A stretch of 64,000 nt of DNA from JAXLYE01 sp046351595 (GTDB taxonomy: Bacteria; Myxococcota_A; Polyangia; Palsa-1104; JAEUJZ01), in contig JAXLYE010000002.1 in the NCBI GenBank assembly GCA_046351595.1, positions 434,001-498,000 of the forward strand. Reading direction: 5' to 3'. The translations under genes were made by a program, and so were the position numbers. Positions 25,016 to 37,530 of this stretch are shown here, one piece after another; position 1 is the stretch's first letter, and every line of letters begins with the position of its first letter. Below the pieces are notes generated by a model that had not been told where the DNA came from, did no database searches, and was given only the letters and a program-made list of their open reading frames with translations.

Positions 25016-26794
25016 CTAGCTCGAGAGCAGGCCCGCGGCCACGGCCAGCAATGCGACGGCGGCGAGGATCAGCAGCCAGACCCAGCGCGGCAGATCCCGG
25101 GCCGCGAAGGACTGCGGTGCGGGCAGCGCCGGCGCCTGCCCTGGCGAGGGAGACAGCGCCTGAGGCGACGGCAGCTCCGGGGCGGCCAAAGACGGAACGA
25201 CCGGCGCGACCGGCACGACCGGCGCCGGCTCGGCGGCACCGGGCAGGACGCGGTCGCGCTGGGACGTGGCGCTGGCGGGCAGCGGCTCGCGCTGCGAGCG
25301 GTGGCTCGGCGCCTCGGGCTCGCGCTGCGAGCGGGCGCTCGGGGACACGGGTTCGGGCCGCGGCGGGGAGGTGGCGCTGGCCGGCGCCGCGCCCGCGCCC
25401 GCCGGCGACCGGTGACTCGGCGGCGGGCTCGTCGAAGCTGCTTCGCCGGGGGCGATCGGGGAAACCGGGGGGATCGGGGCGACGACCGGCGTCGCCGCGG
25501 GCTCGAGCTGCTGCGGCACGCTCGGCTGGCTGGGCATGGCCTCCAGCTGGATCGCCGGGAAGCTCTCGTCCTCCACCTCGTCCGCGCCGGGCCGGCTGGC
25601 GGGCGGGGTGTTGACCTCGACCACGTCGGTGAAGCCGCCCGGGGCGGCGCCGCCGGCCTGCTCGCGCTCGCGCATCAGATCGAGGATCGAAACCTGCCGC
25701 AGCTCGCTGGTCAGCCCCGAGCGCTGCGGCCCCTGCGTGACCGGCGTGAGCGGCAGCGCCGCGTGCTGCGCGGTCACGCGCACCGGCGGCAGCGAGGCGC
25801 CTGGCGGCACCGAGCGGAACTCCGGTGGCAGCGAAGGCAGCGAAGGCAGCGAAGGCAGCGAAGGCGCCGAGGTGACCCGGGGCGGCTCGGGCTCGGGCGC
25901 GGCGGCCCCGGTGCTGGCGGCGGTCAGGGCCCGCTGCAGCTCGTCGGCGCTGGCGATCGGCGGCGCCTCGACCTGCAGCCCGCGCAGCACCACCGTACCG
26001 AGCGCCGCGCCCGGACCGGTGAACGCCGCGGCGACCGCACCGGGCAGCGCCGCCGGCTCGGTCGGCAGCGGGCTGCCGAGGACGAGCTCGGCGAGCAGCG
26101 CGCACAGCGCCCGCACGTCGGCGGTGATGGCCTCGCGCAGGACCGGCCCCAGGCCGATTGCCTGCAGCCCGTGCAGGCGGAGCTGGGCCGCGCTGGTCAG
26201 GCTGGTCAGGCTGCCTGGGCCGGCCGGCGCGGACGCCTCGCCCTGCACGTAGACCTGCGTCGGATCGATGGTGCCGTGGCCGATGCCGATGCGGTGCGTC
26301 GTCGACAAGAGCGCGGCGAGCTGGCGGACGAGCTGCGCCGCCGTCACCGGCTCCAGCGCCGCCGCGCCCGCGTCCTCGCCCCCGGGCGCCTTGCGCGCCT
26401 CGAGCAGGACGTCGGCCAGCCGCCGCGCACCCTGCAGCTCGGTGACGAAGAAGCGCGAGCCGTCCCGCTCGGTCCCGTCCTCGACGAGCGGCAGGATGTG
26501 CTTGTTCTTGTCGAGCAGCCGCAGCGCCTGGAGCTGCTTCTGCATGCGCGACTCGAAGTCGACCTCGCGGGCGTTGCTGCCCGGCAAAAGGTCGAGCGCC
26601 GCGCGGGTGCCGTGTATGAGGTGCGTCGCTTCGAAGACCGCGCCACCGGGGCGCAGCCCGATCAGGGCCTGGACCTTCCAGCGGCGCCCCACGGTGTCAA
26701 AGGACAGCGGGGTCTTGTCGCTGGGACAGACAAGCTCTGCGACGGGGTAGGTAGCGCCACACGTAAAGCAGCGCTTGAGCTCAGGGCCTGACAT
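25016..26794 (-). CDS. Zinc-ribbon/pseudokinase protein with C-terminal membrane anchor
   Basis: 592 residues. The N-terminus has a zinc knuckle (CFTCGATYP, then VCPSDK; the fourth ligand is not obvious). A degenerate protein-kinase domain (about 35-300) follows: IGLRPGGAVFEATHLIHG marks the glycine-loop position and IGHGTIDPTQVYV replaces HRDLKPxNI, so the catalytic Asp is absent. A long disordered section (about 300-565) holds SLP repeats and several SxRSQRE repeats. One helix at the extreme C-terminus (WLLILAAVALLAVAAGLL) makes it tail-anchored. This zinc-ribbon-kinase layout is common among myxobacterial kinases, but here the catalytic core has been lost. A TAAGGT box lies 5 bases upstream of the ATG. 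Confidence 0.75.
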   Translation of the reverse strand: MSGPELKRCFTCGATYPVAELVCPSDKTPLSFDTVGRRWKVQALIGLRPGGAVFEATHLIHGTRAALDLLPGSNAREVDFESRMQKQLQALRLLDKNKHILPLVEDGTERDGSRFFVTELQGARRLADVLLEARKAPGGEDAGAAALEPVTAAQLVRQLAALLSTTHRIGIGHGTIDPTQVYVQGEASAPAGPGSLTSLTSAAQLRLHGLQAIGLGPVLREAITADVRALCALLAELVLGSPLPTEPAALPGAVAAAFTGPGAALGTVVLRGLQVEAPPIASADELQRALTAASTGAAAPEPEPPRVTSAPSLPSLPSLPSLPPEFRSVPPGASLPPVRVTAQHAALPLTPVTQGPQRSGLTSELRQVSILDLMREREQAGGAAPGGFTDVVEVNTPPASRPGADEVEDESFPAIQLEAMPSQPSVPQQLEPAATPVVAPIPPVSPIAPGEAASTSPPPSHRSPAGAGAAPASATSPPRPEPVSPSARSQREPEAPSHRSQREPLPASATSQRDRVLPGAAEPAPVVPVAPVVPSLAAPELPSPQALSPSPGQAPALPAPQSFAARDLPRWVWLLILAAVALLAVAAGLLSS

Positions 26795-27084
26795 GGCGGA
26801 CCTTAAGAGGGCTGCATCACTTTATCACGGTCCCCGCGCTCCGTAGCTATCACAGGAGTTCCGGTTTTCACCTGCCGCCGTCGCTGGAGCCGCTGCCGGA
26901 CCGTCGTCGCCACGCCGTCCCGTCGGATCGTCCGCCCGCCCCGGCGCCGCGCCTACGCAGGCCGCTCGCCCCGCCCTGCCCCGCGCTGCCCCGTTCCGAC
27001 GACACCGTGCTGTTTTTCCGCGGCCTTGCCGGCGGCCGGCTCTGGCGAGCGGGTAACCCGCAGCAGCAGCTGGGCAAGTACCAA

Positions 27085-27132
27085 GACAGGTGACGAATCG
27101 GGAGCCTTTCGATAGACTGCCGGGCACCTGTC
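27085..27132. promoter_or_regulatory. Spaced inverted repeat upstream of citrate synthase
   Basis: GACAGGTG and CACCTGTC are exact inverse complements with a 32-base spacer that includes GATAGACT. It may be an operator pair; binding protein unknown. Confidence 0.3.
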
Positions 27133-27170
27133 TATCTGAGACGGGCTGTATGGGACCGGTCGTCGTCGAG

Positions 27171-27230
27171 GCCCAGGGAGGCCCAGGGAAGCCCAGGGAA
27201 GCCCAGCAAGGCCCAGCAAGGCCCGAGGCC
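27171..27230. repeat. Ten-base tandem repeat, six copies
   Basis: GCCCAGGGAG, GCCCAGGGAA (twice), GCCCAGCAAG (twice), GCCCGAGGCC in direct succession. It sits 66 bases before the citrate synthase start, in the likely leader. It is not a CRISPR array, because there are no spacers. Confidence 0.85.
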
Positions 27231-27295
27231 TGCAGGCGTGCCGCAGCCCCCGTCCTCGGTCGACCCACAATCAGCCCCTTTGTGAACGAGGGATC

Positions 27296-28594
<1,299 letters not shown>

Positions 28595-28729
28595 CCCGCC
28601 CTCGGCCGCGCGTCGGCCCGGTCGGCGCGCTCTGCCCGGCCTCGTCGGTGACGCTGTCAGCGCACCGGCGGCGGCAGCCCTGTCCCCCTCGCTTCCCCTC
28701 TTGCAGAGCGCGCCCGGAGCGGGCGCCGG

Positions 28730-30514
28730 CTACTTCGTGGCCGCGCGCTTCAGCACGCCCGTCGCCAGCGTCACCGTCGGCTCGTCGGCCGGGTGCAGCG
28801 TCAGGTCGAGCTGCAGCGCGTGCTCGCTGGCGCAGCTCGCGACCTGACCGAGCAGCCGCTCGAGCCCGGCCGCGTCGCAGCCGTGCGCGCAGGCCAGCTG
28901 CGCCGCGAGCTCGCGCGCCTCGCCCTGCTGCATCGGCACCAGCGCCGCCTCCCACCTCTCCTCACCGCTGCTCGCGCCAGGCAGCGACGACGGCGCCATG
29001 CGCAGGACGGCGCCCAGGCCGCGCTCGGGCCCGACGACGATACGCGCCCGCGGCGACGCCGGCAGCGCCTCGCGCAGGATGACGTACGCGTGCCGGGCGA
29101 GCAGCGAGCTTGTGTGGCGCTTCACCGCCGCCTGCGTGTCGCAGACCGCGGCCTCGCGCGCCTCGGCTGCCGCCAGCGCCGCGGTGTCGGGGAGCGGCCC
29201 CAGACCGGGGACGATGAGGGTCGGCCCGTCGAGCTTGCCGAAGATGCGCAGCGCCGCGGTCACGGTGCTCGCCGGCGCCTGCCGGGTCACCCGGACGCCG
29301 TAGGCGTGCAGCAGCCGCTTGGTGTCCTGGTCGCTCAGGGCCTCGTCGGAGACCGCCTCGGCGCCGATGTACAGCGGCGGCGGCAGATCCGCGAGCACGG
29401 ACTCGACCCGCCCCGCGTCCGCCGCGGCGTGGATGAGCCTCTCGTCACCGGGCTGGCGGGCCGGGGAGGCGACCGCCTGCAGCACCGCGCGCAGCGCCTG
29501 CGGCTGCGCCGGATCCGCCTTCACCGTCGGCAGACCGGCGGGCCCCGCGGGCAGGAGCTCGGGCGCGCCGCACAGCACCAGCACCTCGGCTGCGCGCGCG
29601 GCCGCCTGCAGCGCCGCGGCCACCGCCTCGCTGTCGTCGGGATCGACGCGGACCGGGGCGGGCAGCCCGAGCCGCAGCGCCTCGCTCGCGACCAGATCCG
29701 CGCCGGCCCCGAGCACCAGCACCGCGGCCCGCGCCTTGTTCCTGGGCGACCGCCGCGACGCGGTCCGCGGCGGCGCCTCGGTGTTCGTCGGCGGCACCCC
29801 GGACTCGAGCAGCGCGCCGTGCGCCAGCCACTCCTCCAGGTCGCCCACCCAGCGGGCACCTAGGCGGCGTGCCGCCGCCCGCACCAGCACCGCGTCACGC
29901 AGCCCCGGCGGCTCCAGCACCACCAGCGGCTTGTCCGGGGCGGCACCGAGCAGCGTCTGCGCCCGCGCGCCGCGGCCGAGCGCCAGCAGCACGCCGGTCG
30001 TCGCTGGGTCGAGCGTGAGGAAGCGCAGCGCCTCGGACGGATCGCCGTCCCCGACGGAGATCAGCCACGAGATGCCGAGCGAGTGGCCGCAGAGCAGCGG
30101 CACCACCTCGGGCAGGGCGTCGCGGCGCGGGACGATGAGCGCGATCGAGCCGCGCCGCGGCCGCTCGGCCATGGGCGCGGCCAGCGGCGCGATGCCGTCG
30201 AGGTTGTTGAGGAAGCCGAAGCTGTTCGGGCCCAGCGTGCCGGCGTACTCACCGAGCGACACCGAGAGCCGATCGGCCGGCGGCGCGCCGGTGCCGATCC
30301 AGACCGCGGCATCCGAGAGCAGCTCGCCCGGCCCGGCCTGCACGTTGGCGCGCAGCCGCTGCACTGACGGTGCCTCACCCTCGACGGCAAAGCTGCGGGC
30401 GCGCAGGAGCTGCGCGAGGTGGGTCGCGGCCTGCGTGAGCGGCGCGCGCCGGCCCGCCGCCGCCCCCTGGGGGAGCGGAGCTTCCGTCGCTGCGCGCAGG
30501 CGGGCTCGCGCCAT
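28730..30514 (-). CDS. Degenerate ADP-forming acyl-CoA synthetase-like protein
   Basis: 594 residues with the overall layout of acyl-CoA synthetases (ADP-forming; Acs/Pat type): an N-terminal CoA-binding-like part (GPNSFGFLNNLDG near 95-107 matches the GPNxxG motif), a succinyl-CoA-ligase-like flavodoxin part (ISVGDGDPSEALRFLTLDPA near 152-171) and a C-terminal ATP-grasp-like part (about 395-590; SDQDTKRLLHAYGVRVTR at its start). Several catalytic features, such as a well-formed ATP-binding lysine/glycine loop and the phosphohistidine context, are not recognisable, so activity is doubtful. It is the last gene of the operon starting at 33389 and begins 3 bases after the ETF-beta-like stop. Confidence 0.65.
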   Translation of the reverse strand: MARARLRAATEAPLPQGAAAGRRAPLTQAATHLAQLLRARSFAVEGEAPSVQRLRANVQAGPGELLSDAAVWIGTGAPPADRLSVSLGEYAGTLGPNSFGFLNNLDGIAPLAAPMAERPRRGSIALIVPRRDALPEVVPLLCGHSLGISWLISVGDGDPSEALRFLTLDPATTGVLLALGRGARAQTLLGAAPDKPLVVLEPPGLRDAVLVRAAARRLGARWVGDLEEWLAHGALLESGVPPTNTEAPPRTASRRSPRNKARAAVLVLGAGADLVASEALRLGLPAPVRVDPDDSEAVAAALQAAARAAEVLVLCGAPELLPAGPAGLPTVKADPAQPQALRAVLQAVASPARQPGDERLIHAAADAGRVESVLADLPPPLYIGAEAVSDEALSDQDTKRLLHAYGVRVTRQAPASTVTAALRIFGKLDGPTLIVPGLGPLPDTAALAAAEAREAAVCDTQAAVKRHTSSLLARHAYVILREALPASPRARIVVGPERGLGAVLRMAPSSLPGASSGEERWEAALVPMQQGEARELAAQLACAHGCDAAGLERLLGQVASCASEHALQLDLTLHPADEPTVTLATGVLKRAATK

Positions 30515-30517
30515 GGC

Positions 30518-31153
30518 CTACCCCAGCCCGTCCTGCCGGAGCTGCTCGACGAGCTCCTCGAGGGTGGCGAAGCGCCTGGCCGGGAAGCTCGCGTGCGGGG
30601 CCGTCAGCACCGGTCGCAACAGCGGCCGCGGCAGATCGGCGGGCGTCAGCCCGAGCTCGCCCAGGCCCCAGCGCGTCACCGGCTCGGACGCGGCCTCGGC
30701 CGGCTCCTCGGAGCCCGGTACTACGGAGAGCACGGCCGCCGCCGGACCGCGGAGCTGCTGCACGCCGTGCAGGCAGCGCCGGATGACCCGCAGCGGCAGG
30801 TTCGCGTCGTCGATCGGCTCGGCCCCGAGCACCTGCGAGAGCAGCGGCAGCCCGAGCTGCTCGGCCGTCGCGGCCCCGAGCAGCCCGCGCGGCGAGTCGC
30901 ACAGCACCACCAGCGGTGTCGTCAGGCGCCGGGCCAGCGCCGCGAGCACCGCCGCGTGCGCCATCTCGGCGTCGGAGCCCGGCGCGAGCTCGGCCAGCGC
31001 GTCGTCCCAGACGTGGATCCGCTGCACGCCGGCGGGCGCCCGCTGCAGGGCCGTGGCCTGCTGCGCCACCGACACCGCGACGACCTCGCCCAGCGCTGCG
31101 GCTAGCTCGAGCACCCGCGCGCTGGCGCTGCCGAGGACCGCCAGGACCTTCAT
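30518..31153 (-). CDS. Electron-transfer-flavoprotein beta-like protein
   Basis: 211 residues, shorter than the usual 250-260 of EtfB. The pattern of the ETF alpha/beta fold is visible: MKVLAVLG start, a VQRIHVWDD strand, DAEMAHAAVLAALAR helix, LVVLCDSPRGLLGAATAEQ (the AMP-side loop) and LGLPLLSQV. The EtfB signature region near the C-terminus is altered. Its start overlaps the stop of the ETF-alpha-like gene as ATGA. EtfB normally pairs with EtfA to carry electrons from dehydrogenases; here the FAD-binding half of EtfA is missing, so electron transfer is questionable. Confidence 0.6.
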   Translation of the reverse strand: MKVLAVLGSASARVLELAAALGEVVAVSVAQQATALQRAPAGVQRIHVWDDALAELAPGSDAEMAHAAVLAALARRLTTPLVVLCDSPRGLLGAATAEQLGLPLLSQVLGAEPIDDANLPLRVIRRCLHGVQQLRGPAAAVLSVVPGSEEPAEAASEPVTRWGLGELGLTPADLPRPLLRPVLTAPHASFPARRFATLEELVEQLRQDGLG

Positions 31154-32556
31154 GGCTGCTCCTTCCCGTCCTTGCTGGGGCCCTTGCCGTCCGGCTGGGG
31201 CGCGCGCGGACCGGGCCGCACCAGCGGTGTCAGCGACGGCGAGGACACCGGCGCCACCTGCAGCGACGGCGTCTGGATGGGGACGGGCGCGGTGTCCGCG
31301 TTCTCCAGCTCGAACTCGGGGACGCCGTCGCGGCTGGCGCCGGGCTCGCCGCTGTCCCAGGCGCTGCCGAGCGGCGTCGGCAGCCGGCGCAGGCGCGCGG
31401 CCGTGCTGTCTTCACCCGGCGCGGGCGTGATGTCGGCGGCGCCAGACTCGGTCTTGGCGCTCGACTCGCCGGTCTCGGTGTTCTCGAGCGCGGCCCAGCC
31501 GTCGCCCGACGCGGCCTCGGGCCGGGCGACGCTGCGCCCGCGCCGCGCCAGCGTCGGCCGCGTGACCGGCAGAAGGAGCTGCGCGCGCAGCGCCTGGCAC
31601 GTCGTGCTAAGCTCGTCGGTCGGCACCACGAGCGCATACTCGACCGGCTTGCCGCCCGCGTCGGGGCCGATGGCGATCCGGTACATCGCACCCGGGGGCG
31701 CCGGTCCGTCGGAGATCACGCTCCACAGCGGCGGGAAGGGCGCCACCGGCTCCGGCTCCAGGACCTCCCCGGAGTCGGCTGCGGCGTCGGCTTCGGCCTC
31801 TGGCTCGGGCACCGGAGAGTCCCAGCTCGCGGCCTGCGCCACCGAGAGCCTGCTCAGCAGCGCGCCGCCGAGCCGCTCGTCGAGGGGCTGCGGATCGATG
31901 CGCTCCTCGACGAAGCCGCCGCCGGTGACCGGCGTGACGTCCGAGCCGATCTCGCGCTCCTGCGACGAGATGATCAGCATGTCGGCGTCCTGCAGCCCGG
32001 CCGCGGTTTCGAAGCGCCCGGGCGGCACGGTCATCACCACCGGGGGCGGAGGCGGCGGCACCGCCTCGCTCTCGCCGAAGTCGTCGCCGCTGGTCTCGTC
32101 TCCGGCGATCAGGCGGACGTGCTGCCCCTCGGTGTCACACAGGATCAGCCGGCCGTCCCGCTCCTGCGCCGCGCCGCGCGCCAGGTACGCCGCGCCCAGC
32201 CGCACCGCCAGCCGCGGCGCCACATCGCGCGCCGCCGGCGTGTCCCCGAACAGCACGAGCCGCGGCGTGAGCTGCGTACACGCCTGCATCAGCGACGGGG
32301 CGTAGCTCTGGAAGCGCATCTCGCCCTCGCTGGCCAGCGCCTCGCCGGTCAGGAAGACGACCTTGTCGGCGCCGTGCAGCCCGCAGGCCGCCGTGAGGTC
32401 GCCGTCGCCGCGGCTCGGTCCCGAAGGCAGCGGCACCAGCGCATAGACGGTCAGGCCGAGCGCGGAGCCCAGGCGCCGGGCTTGTCCAAGCGCCTCGAGC
32501 GACACGGAGAGGAGCGTGCCGCGATAAAACTCCATCATCACCAGCAGGTTTGCCAC
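31150..32556 (-). CDS. ETF alpha N-terminal-domain protein with disordered extension
   Basis: 468 residues from a GTG that overlaps the SDR stop codon (TAGTG). Residues 1-150 match the ETF-alpha N-terminal domain: EFYRGTLLSVSLEALGQARR is the standard opening (xxxGxLxxxSLELLxxAR), followed by ALGLTVYALV, GADKVVFLTG and APRLAVRLGAAY. Afterwards comes a Pro-rich break and a second folded part (about 170-320). The C-terminal FAD-binding Rossmann domain of true EtfA is absent; the last 130 residues are Ser/Pro/Asp-rich and probably disordered. It may be a regulatory or structural relative of EtfA. Confidence 0.6.
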   Translation of the reverse strand: MANLLVMMEFYRGTLLSVSLEALGQARRLGSALGLTVYALVPLPSGPSRGDGDLTAACGLHGADKVVFLTGEALASEGEMRFQSYAPSLMQACTQLTPRLVLFGDTPAARDVAPRLAVRLGAAYLARGAAQERDGRLILCDTEGQHVRLIAGDETSGDDFGESEAVPPPPPPVVMTVPPGRFETAAGLQDADMLIISSQEREIGSDVTPVTGGGFVEERIDPQPLDERLGGALLSRLSVAQAASWDSPVPEPEAEADAAADSGEVLEPEPVAPFPPLWSVISDGPAPPGAMYRIAIGPDAGGKPVEYALVVPTDELSTTCQALRAQLLLPVTRPTLARRGRSVARPEAASGDGWAALENTETGESSAKTESGAADITPAPGEDSTAARLRRLPTPLGSAWDSGEPGASRDGVPEFELENADTAPVPIQTPSLQVAPVSSPSLTPLVRPGPRAPQPDGKGPSKDGKEQP

Positions 32557-33389
32557 TAGCGTGCCACCTGTCCGCCGTCGATGACGAGCACCGAGCCGGT
32601 CATAAATGCCGAAGCTTCCGACGCCAAGTATACAAAAAGTGGCCCGAGTTCGGCGGGCTGTCCGACCCGTCGCAGCGGGATCTTGCGGACCAGCCGCTCG
32701 CCGACGTCGGGATCGTCCAGCGCCGCGGCGTTCAGATCGGTGCGGAAATAGCCGGGCGCGACCGCGTTGACCGTCACCTCATGGCGGGCCCACTCGACGG
32801 CGAGGGCGCGGGTGAACGCCACCAGCGCGCCCTTCGAGGCGGCGTAGACCGACGTGTTCGACTCGCCGAGCAGCCCGGCGATCGAGGCGACGTTGATGAT
32901 CCGGCCCCAGCGCCGGCTGATCATCGCGCCGCCGAAGTGCCGCGAGCAGGTCATGGCGGCGATGACGTTGAGCCCGAACAGCGACGTGACCTCGGCCGTC
33001 GTCGTCGACAGCAGCGGCCGCACCAGGGCGGCGCCGGCGTTGTTGACCAGGATGTCGGCGCCGCCGAGCTCGGCCTGCACGGTGCGGGCCGCGCGCTCGA
33101 CCTGCGGCTCGTCGGTGACATCGACCGGGACCGGCAGCGCGGTGCCGCCCGCCCCGGCGATCTCCTGCGCCACATCGAGCAGCGCCGCCTCGGTCCGACC
33201 CAGCAGCGCGACGCGCGCGCCGGCCGCCGCGAGCGCCGAGGCGATCGCCCGACCCAGGCCGCGGCCCGCCCCGGTCACGACCGCGGTGCGCCCCTGCAGG
33301 CTGCGCTCCGCGCGCGGCAGCGACGGCGAGGCGGGCTGTGTGGCCGACTCGGCGTCTGGCGATCCCAAGGGAGCGGCGTGTCCTGACAT
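32556..33389 (-). CDS. SDR-family 3-oxoacyl-reductase-like enzyme
   Basis: 277 residues. TGAGRGLG is the nucleotide-binding loop; LLGRTEAAL after the second strand (Arg instead of Asp) points to NADPH. NNAGAA, the Ser of INVASIAG, and YAASK with catalytic Tyr and Lys are intact, as is the closing NAVAPGYFRTDL and SVLVIDGGQ of FabG-type reductases. The start at 33389 follows GGGGCAACGCC. It opens the operon with the ETF-alpha-like, ETF-beta-like and acyl-CoA-synthetase-like genes, so a role in acyl-CoA or fatty-acid metabolism is a reasonable guess. It is the only member whose catalytic residues are clearly complete. Confidence 0.85.
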   Translation of the reverse strand: MSGHAAPLGSPDAESATQPASPSLPRAERSLQGRTAVVTGAGRGLGRAIASALAAAGARVALLGRTEAALLDVAQEIAGAGGTALPVPVDVTDEPQVERAARTVQAELGGADILVNNAGAALVRPLLSTTTAEVTSLFGLNVIAAMTCSRHFGGAMISRRWGRIINVASIAGLLGESNTSVYAASKGALVAFTRALAVEWARHEVTVNAVAPGYFRTDLNAAALDDPDVGERLVRKIPLRRVGQPAELGPLFVYLASEASAFMTGSVLVIDGGQVAR

Positions 33390-33646
33390 GGCGTTGCCCC
33401 AGACTCTACGCGCCTCGCCGAGGCGGATCAACCCGGCGCACCGACGAGGACGGCGCCCGCTTGGGGGATCGCGGTCGCTGCCGGGCTGCGCGGAACCATG
33501 CGACACCTGCACACATGATGCGATAAGATACTACCCTGTCGCTTTCCTGTCTACATTCTTGGTGCCGCCCTTGGTGCCGCCCCGGTCGCGCAAGGACCAC
33601 GCCGGCCCGTCGCTGCCGGCCCGAACCGAGCGCCGCCCCGAGTGGC

Positions 33647-34905
33647 CTAGCGACGGCTCGGCAGCTCGGCGGGCTTGCTCGGCAGAAGCGGCCAGCTGAC
33701 GCGGAAGGTCGTGCCGACGCCGGGCTGGCTCTCGACGCTGATCTGGCCGTTCATCTCGTCGACGATCTGGCGGGTGATGGCCAGGCCCAGCCCGGTGCCG
33801 GTGGGCTTCGTCGTGAACAGCGGCTGGAAGACGCGGCCGAGCAGGGCCGGGTCGATGCCGACGCCGTTGTCGCTGACCTCGAGGACGGCGCGGTCGCCCT
33901 CGGCGCGCAGCGAGACGCGGACCTGGTTCTGCTCCATCGGCCGCTCGGGCAGCGCCTGCAGCGCGTTGAGCGCGAGGTTGAGCACGACCTGGCCGACCCG
34001 CGTCGCCGAGCCCGCGACCCGCGGCGCGTCCTTGAGATCGATGAGCAGCCGGGCGCGGGCCAGGGCCTCGCTGCGCAAGAGGCGCAGGACCGAGCGCACC
34101 ACCGGCTCGAGGTCGACGGGCTCGCGCTGCGGCACCCCGCCCCGGGCCGACAGGCTGATGCCGTCGACGACCTCGGTGAGCCGCTGCGCGCCCTCGTCGG
34201 CGTCGAGCAGCGCCGCCTGGATCTCGCTGAGCTCACCGCGCACGCCGGCGGGCAGCTTGGGCAAGAGCCCCTCGAGCGCGCGGCGGATGTAGCGGACGTT
34301 GGTCGACACCACGGCCAGCGGCGTGCGAAGCTCGTGGCCGATGCTGGCGGTGAGCACGCCCAGCGTCGAGAGGCGCTCGCTCTCGCTGATGCGCAGCTGC
34401 AGGCGCTGCACCGCGGCGCGCAGGCGGTAGCGCTCGACGGCGTCGCCGAGCGTGGCCAAGAGCTCGTCGGCGTTCCACGGCTTGTTGAGGTAGCGGCTGA
34501 CGTGCCCGCGGTTGATCGCCGCAACCGCCGCCGACAGGTCCGAGTACGCGGTGACGAGCATGCGCACGACGTCGGGGTGGCTCGTGCGCGCGCGCTCGCA
34601 CAGGTCGATGCCGGACATGCCGGGCATGCGCTGATCGGTGATGAGCACAGCGACGTCGCGCTGCTGCTCCAGGACCTTGAGCGCCTCCTCGCCGCTGCGC
34701 GCCGTCAGGACGCGGTACTGCGGCTCGGCGATGGCGCGGAAGGCCAGAAGGTTCGCGCGATCGTCGTCGACGTACAGCACCAGCGCCGCCTCGGCGTCGG
34801 CGAGCAGATCGCTCGGCGGCGGGTTCGAGCCGCGCCCCGGCAGCGACGGGCTCGAGCTCGGGCCGGGCCCCTGCGGCGGGGCGACCGGCAGGCCGGGCTG
34901 GCGGC

Positions 34906-34909
<4 letters not shown>
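33647..34909 (-). CDS. Receiver-histidine kinase, PhcR-like
   Basis: 420 residues from a GTG overlapping the previous stop (GTGA). A Pro-rich N-terminus leads to a receiver domain (about 42-160; acidic VDDD, phospho-acceptor Asp92 in ITDQRMPGM, Lys in LNKPW). A histidine-kinase core follows directly: His192 in SIGHELRTPLAV, N-box NLALNALQAL, G1 DNGVGID, F-box FQPLFTTK and G2 GTGLGLAI. A receiver placed before a kinase core is the unusual build of PhcR of Ralstonia solanacearum, which acts below the quorum sensor PhcS. Last gene of the operon; no DNA-binding domain, so its output must be protein-directed. Confidence 0.85.

Positions 34910-37526
<2,617 letters not shown>

Positions 37527-37530
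<4 letters not shown>

Larger units (their letters stand above)
26795..27295. other. Divergent intergenic region upstream of citrate synthase
   Basis: 501 bases holding an 8-base inverted repeat (GACAGGTG at 27085-27092, CACCTGTC at 27125-27132) and a 10-base tandem repeat (27171-27230). Both lie on the citrate-synthase side and may affect its transcription. A GGGA purine tract precedes the ATG at 27296. Confidence 0.5.

Noticed and set aside
27171..27230. Possible CRISPR-like array
   Set aside because: The 10-base units are directly adjacent, have no spacers, and no cas gene is present.
30518..32556. Functional EtfAB electron carrier
   Set aside because: The alpha-like protein lacks the C-terminal FAD-binding domain and the beta-like protein is shortened; the names are kept only as relatives.
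30916..32559. Long rightward frames over the ETF-alpha-like gene
   Set aside because: Low-complexity translation; the leftward frame has the ETF domain and coupled start/stop signals.
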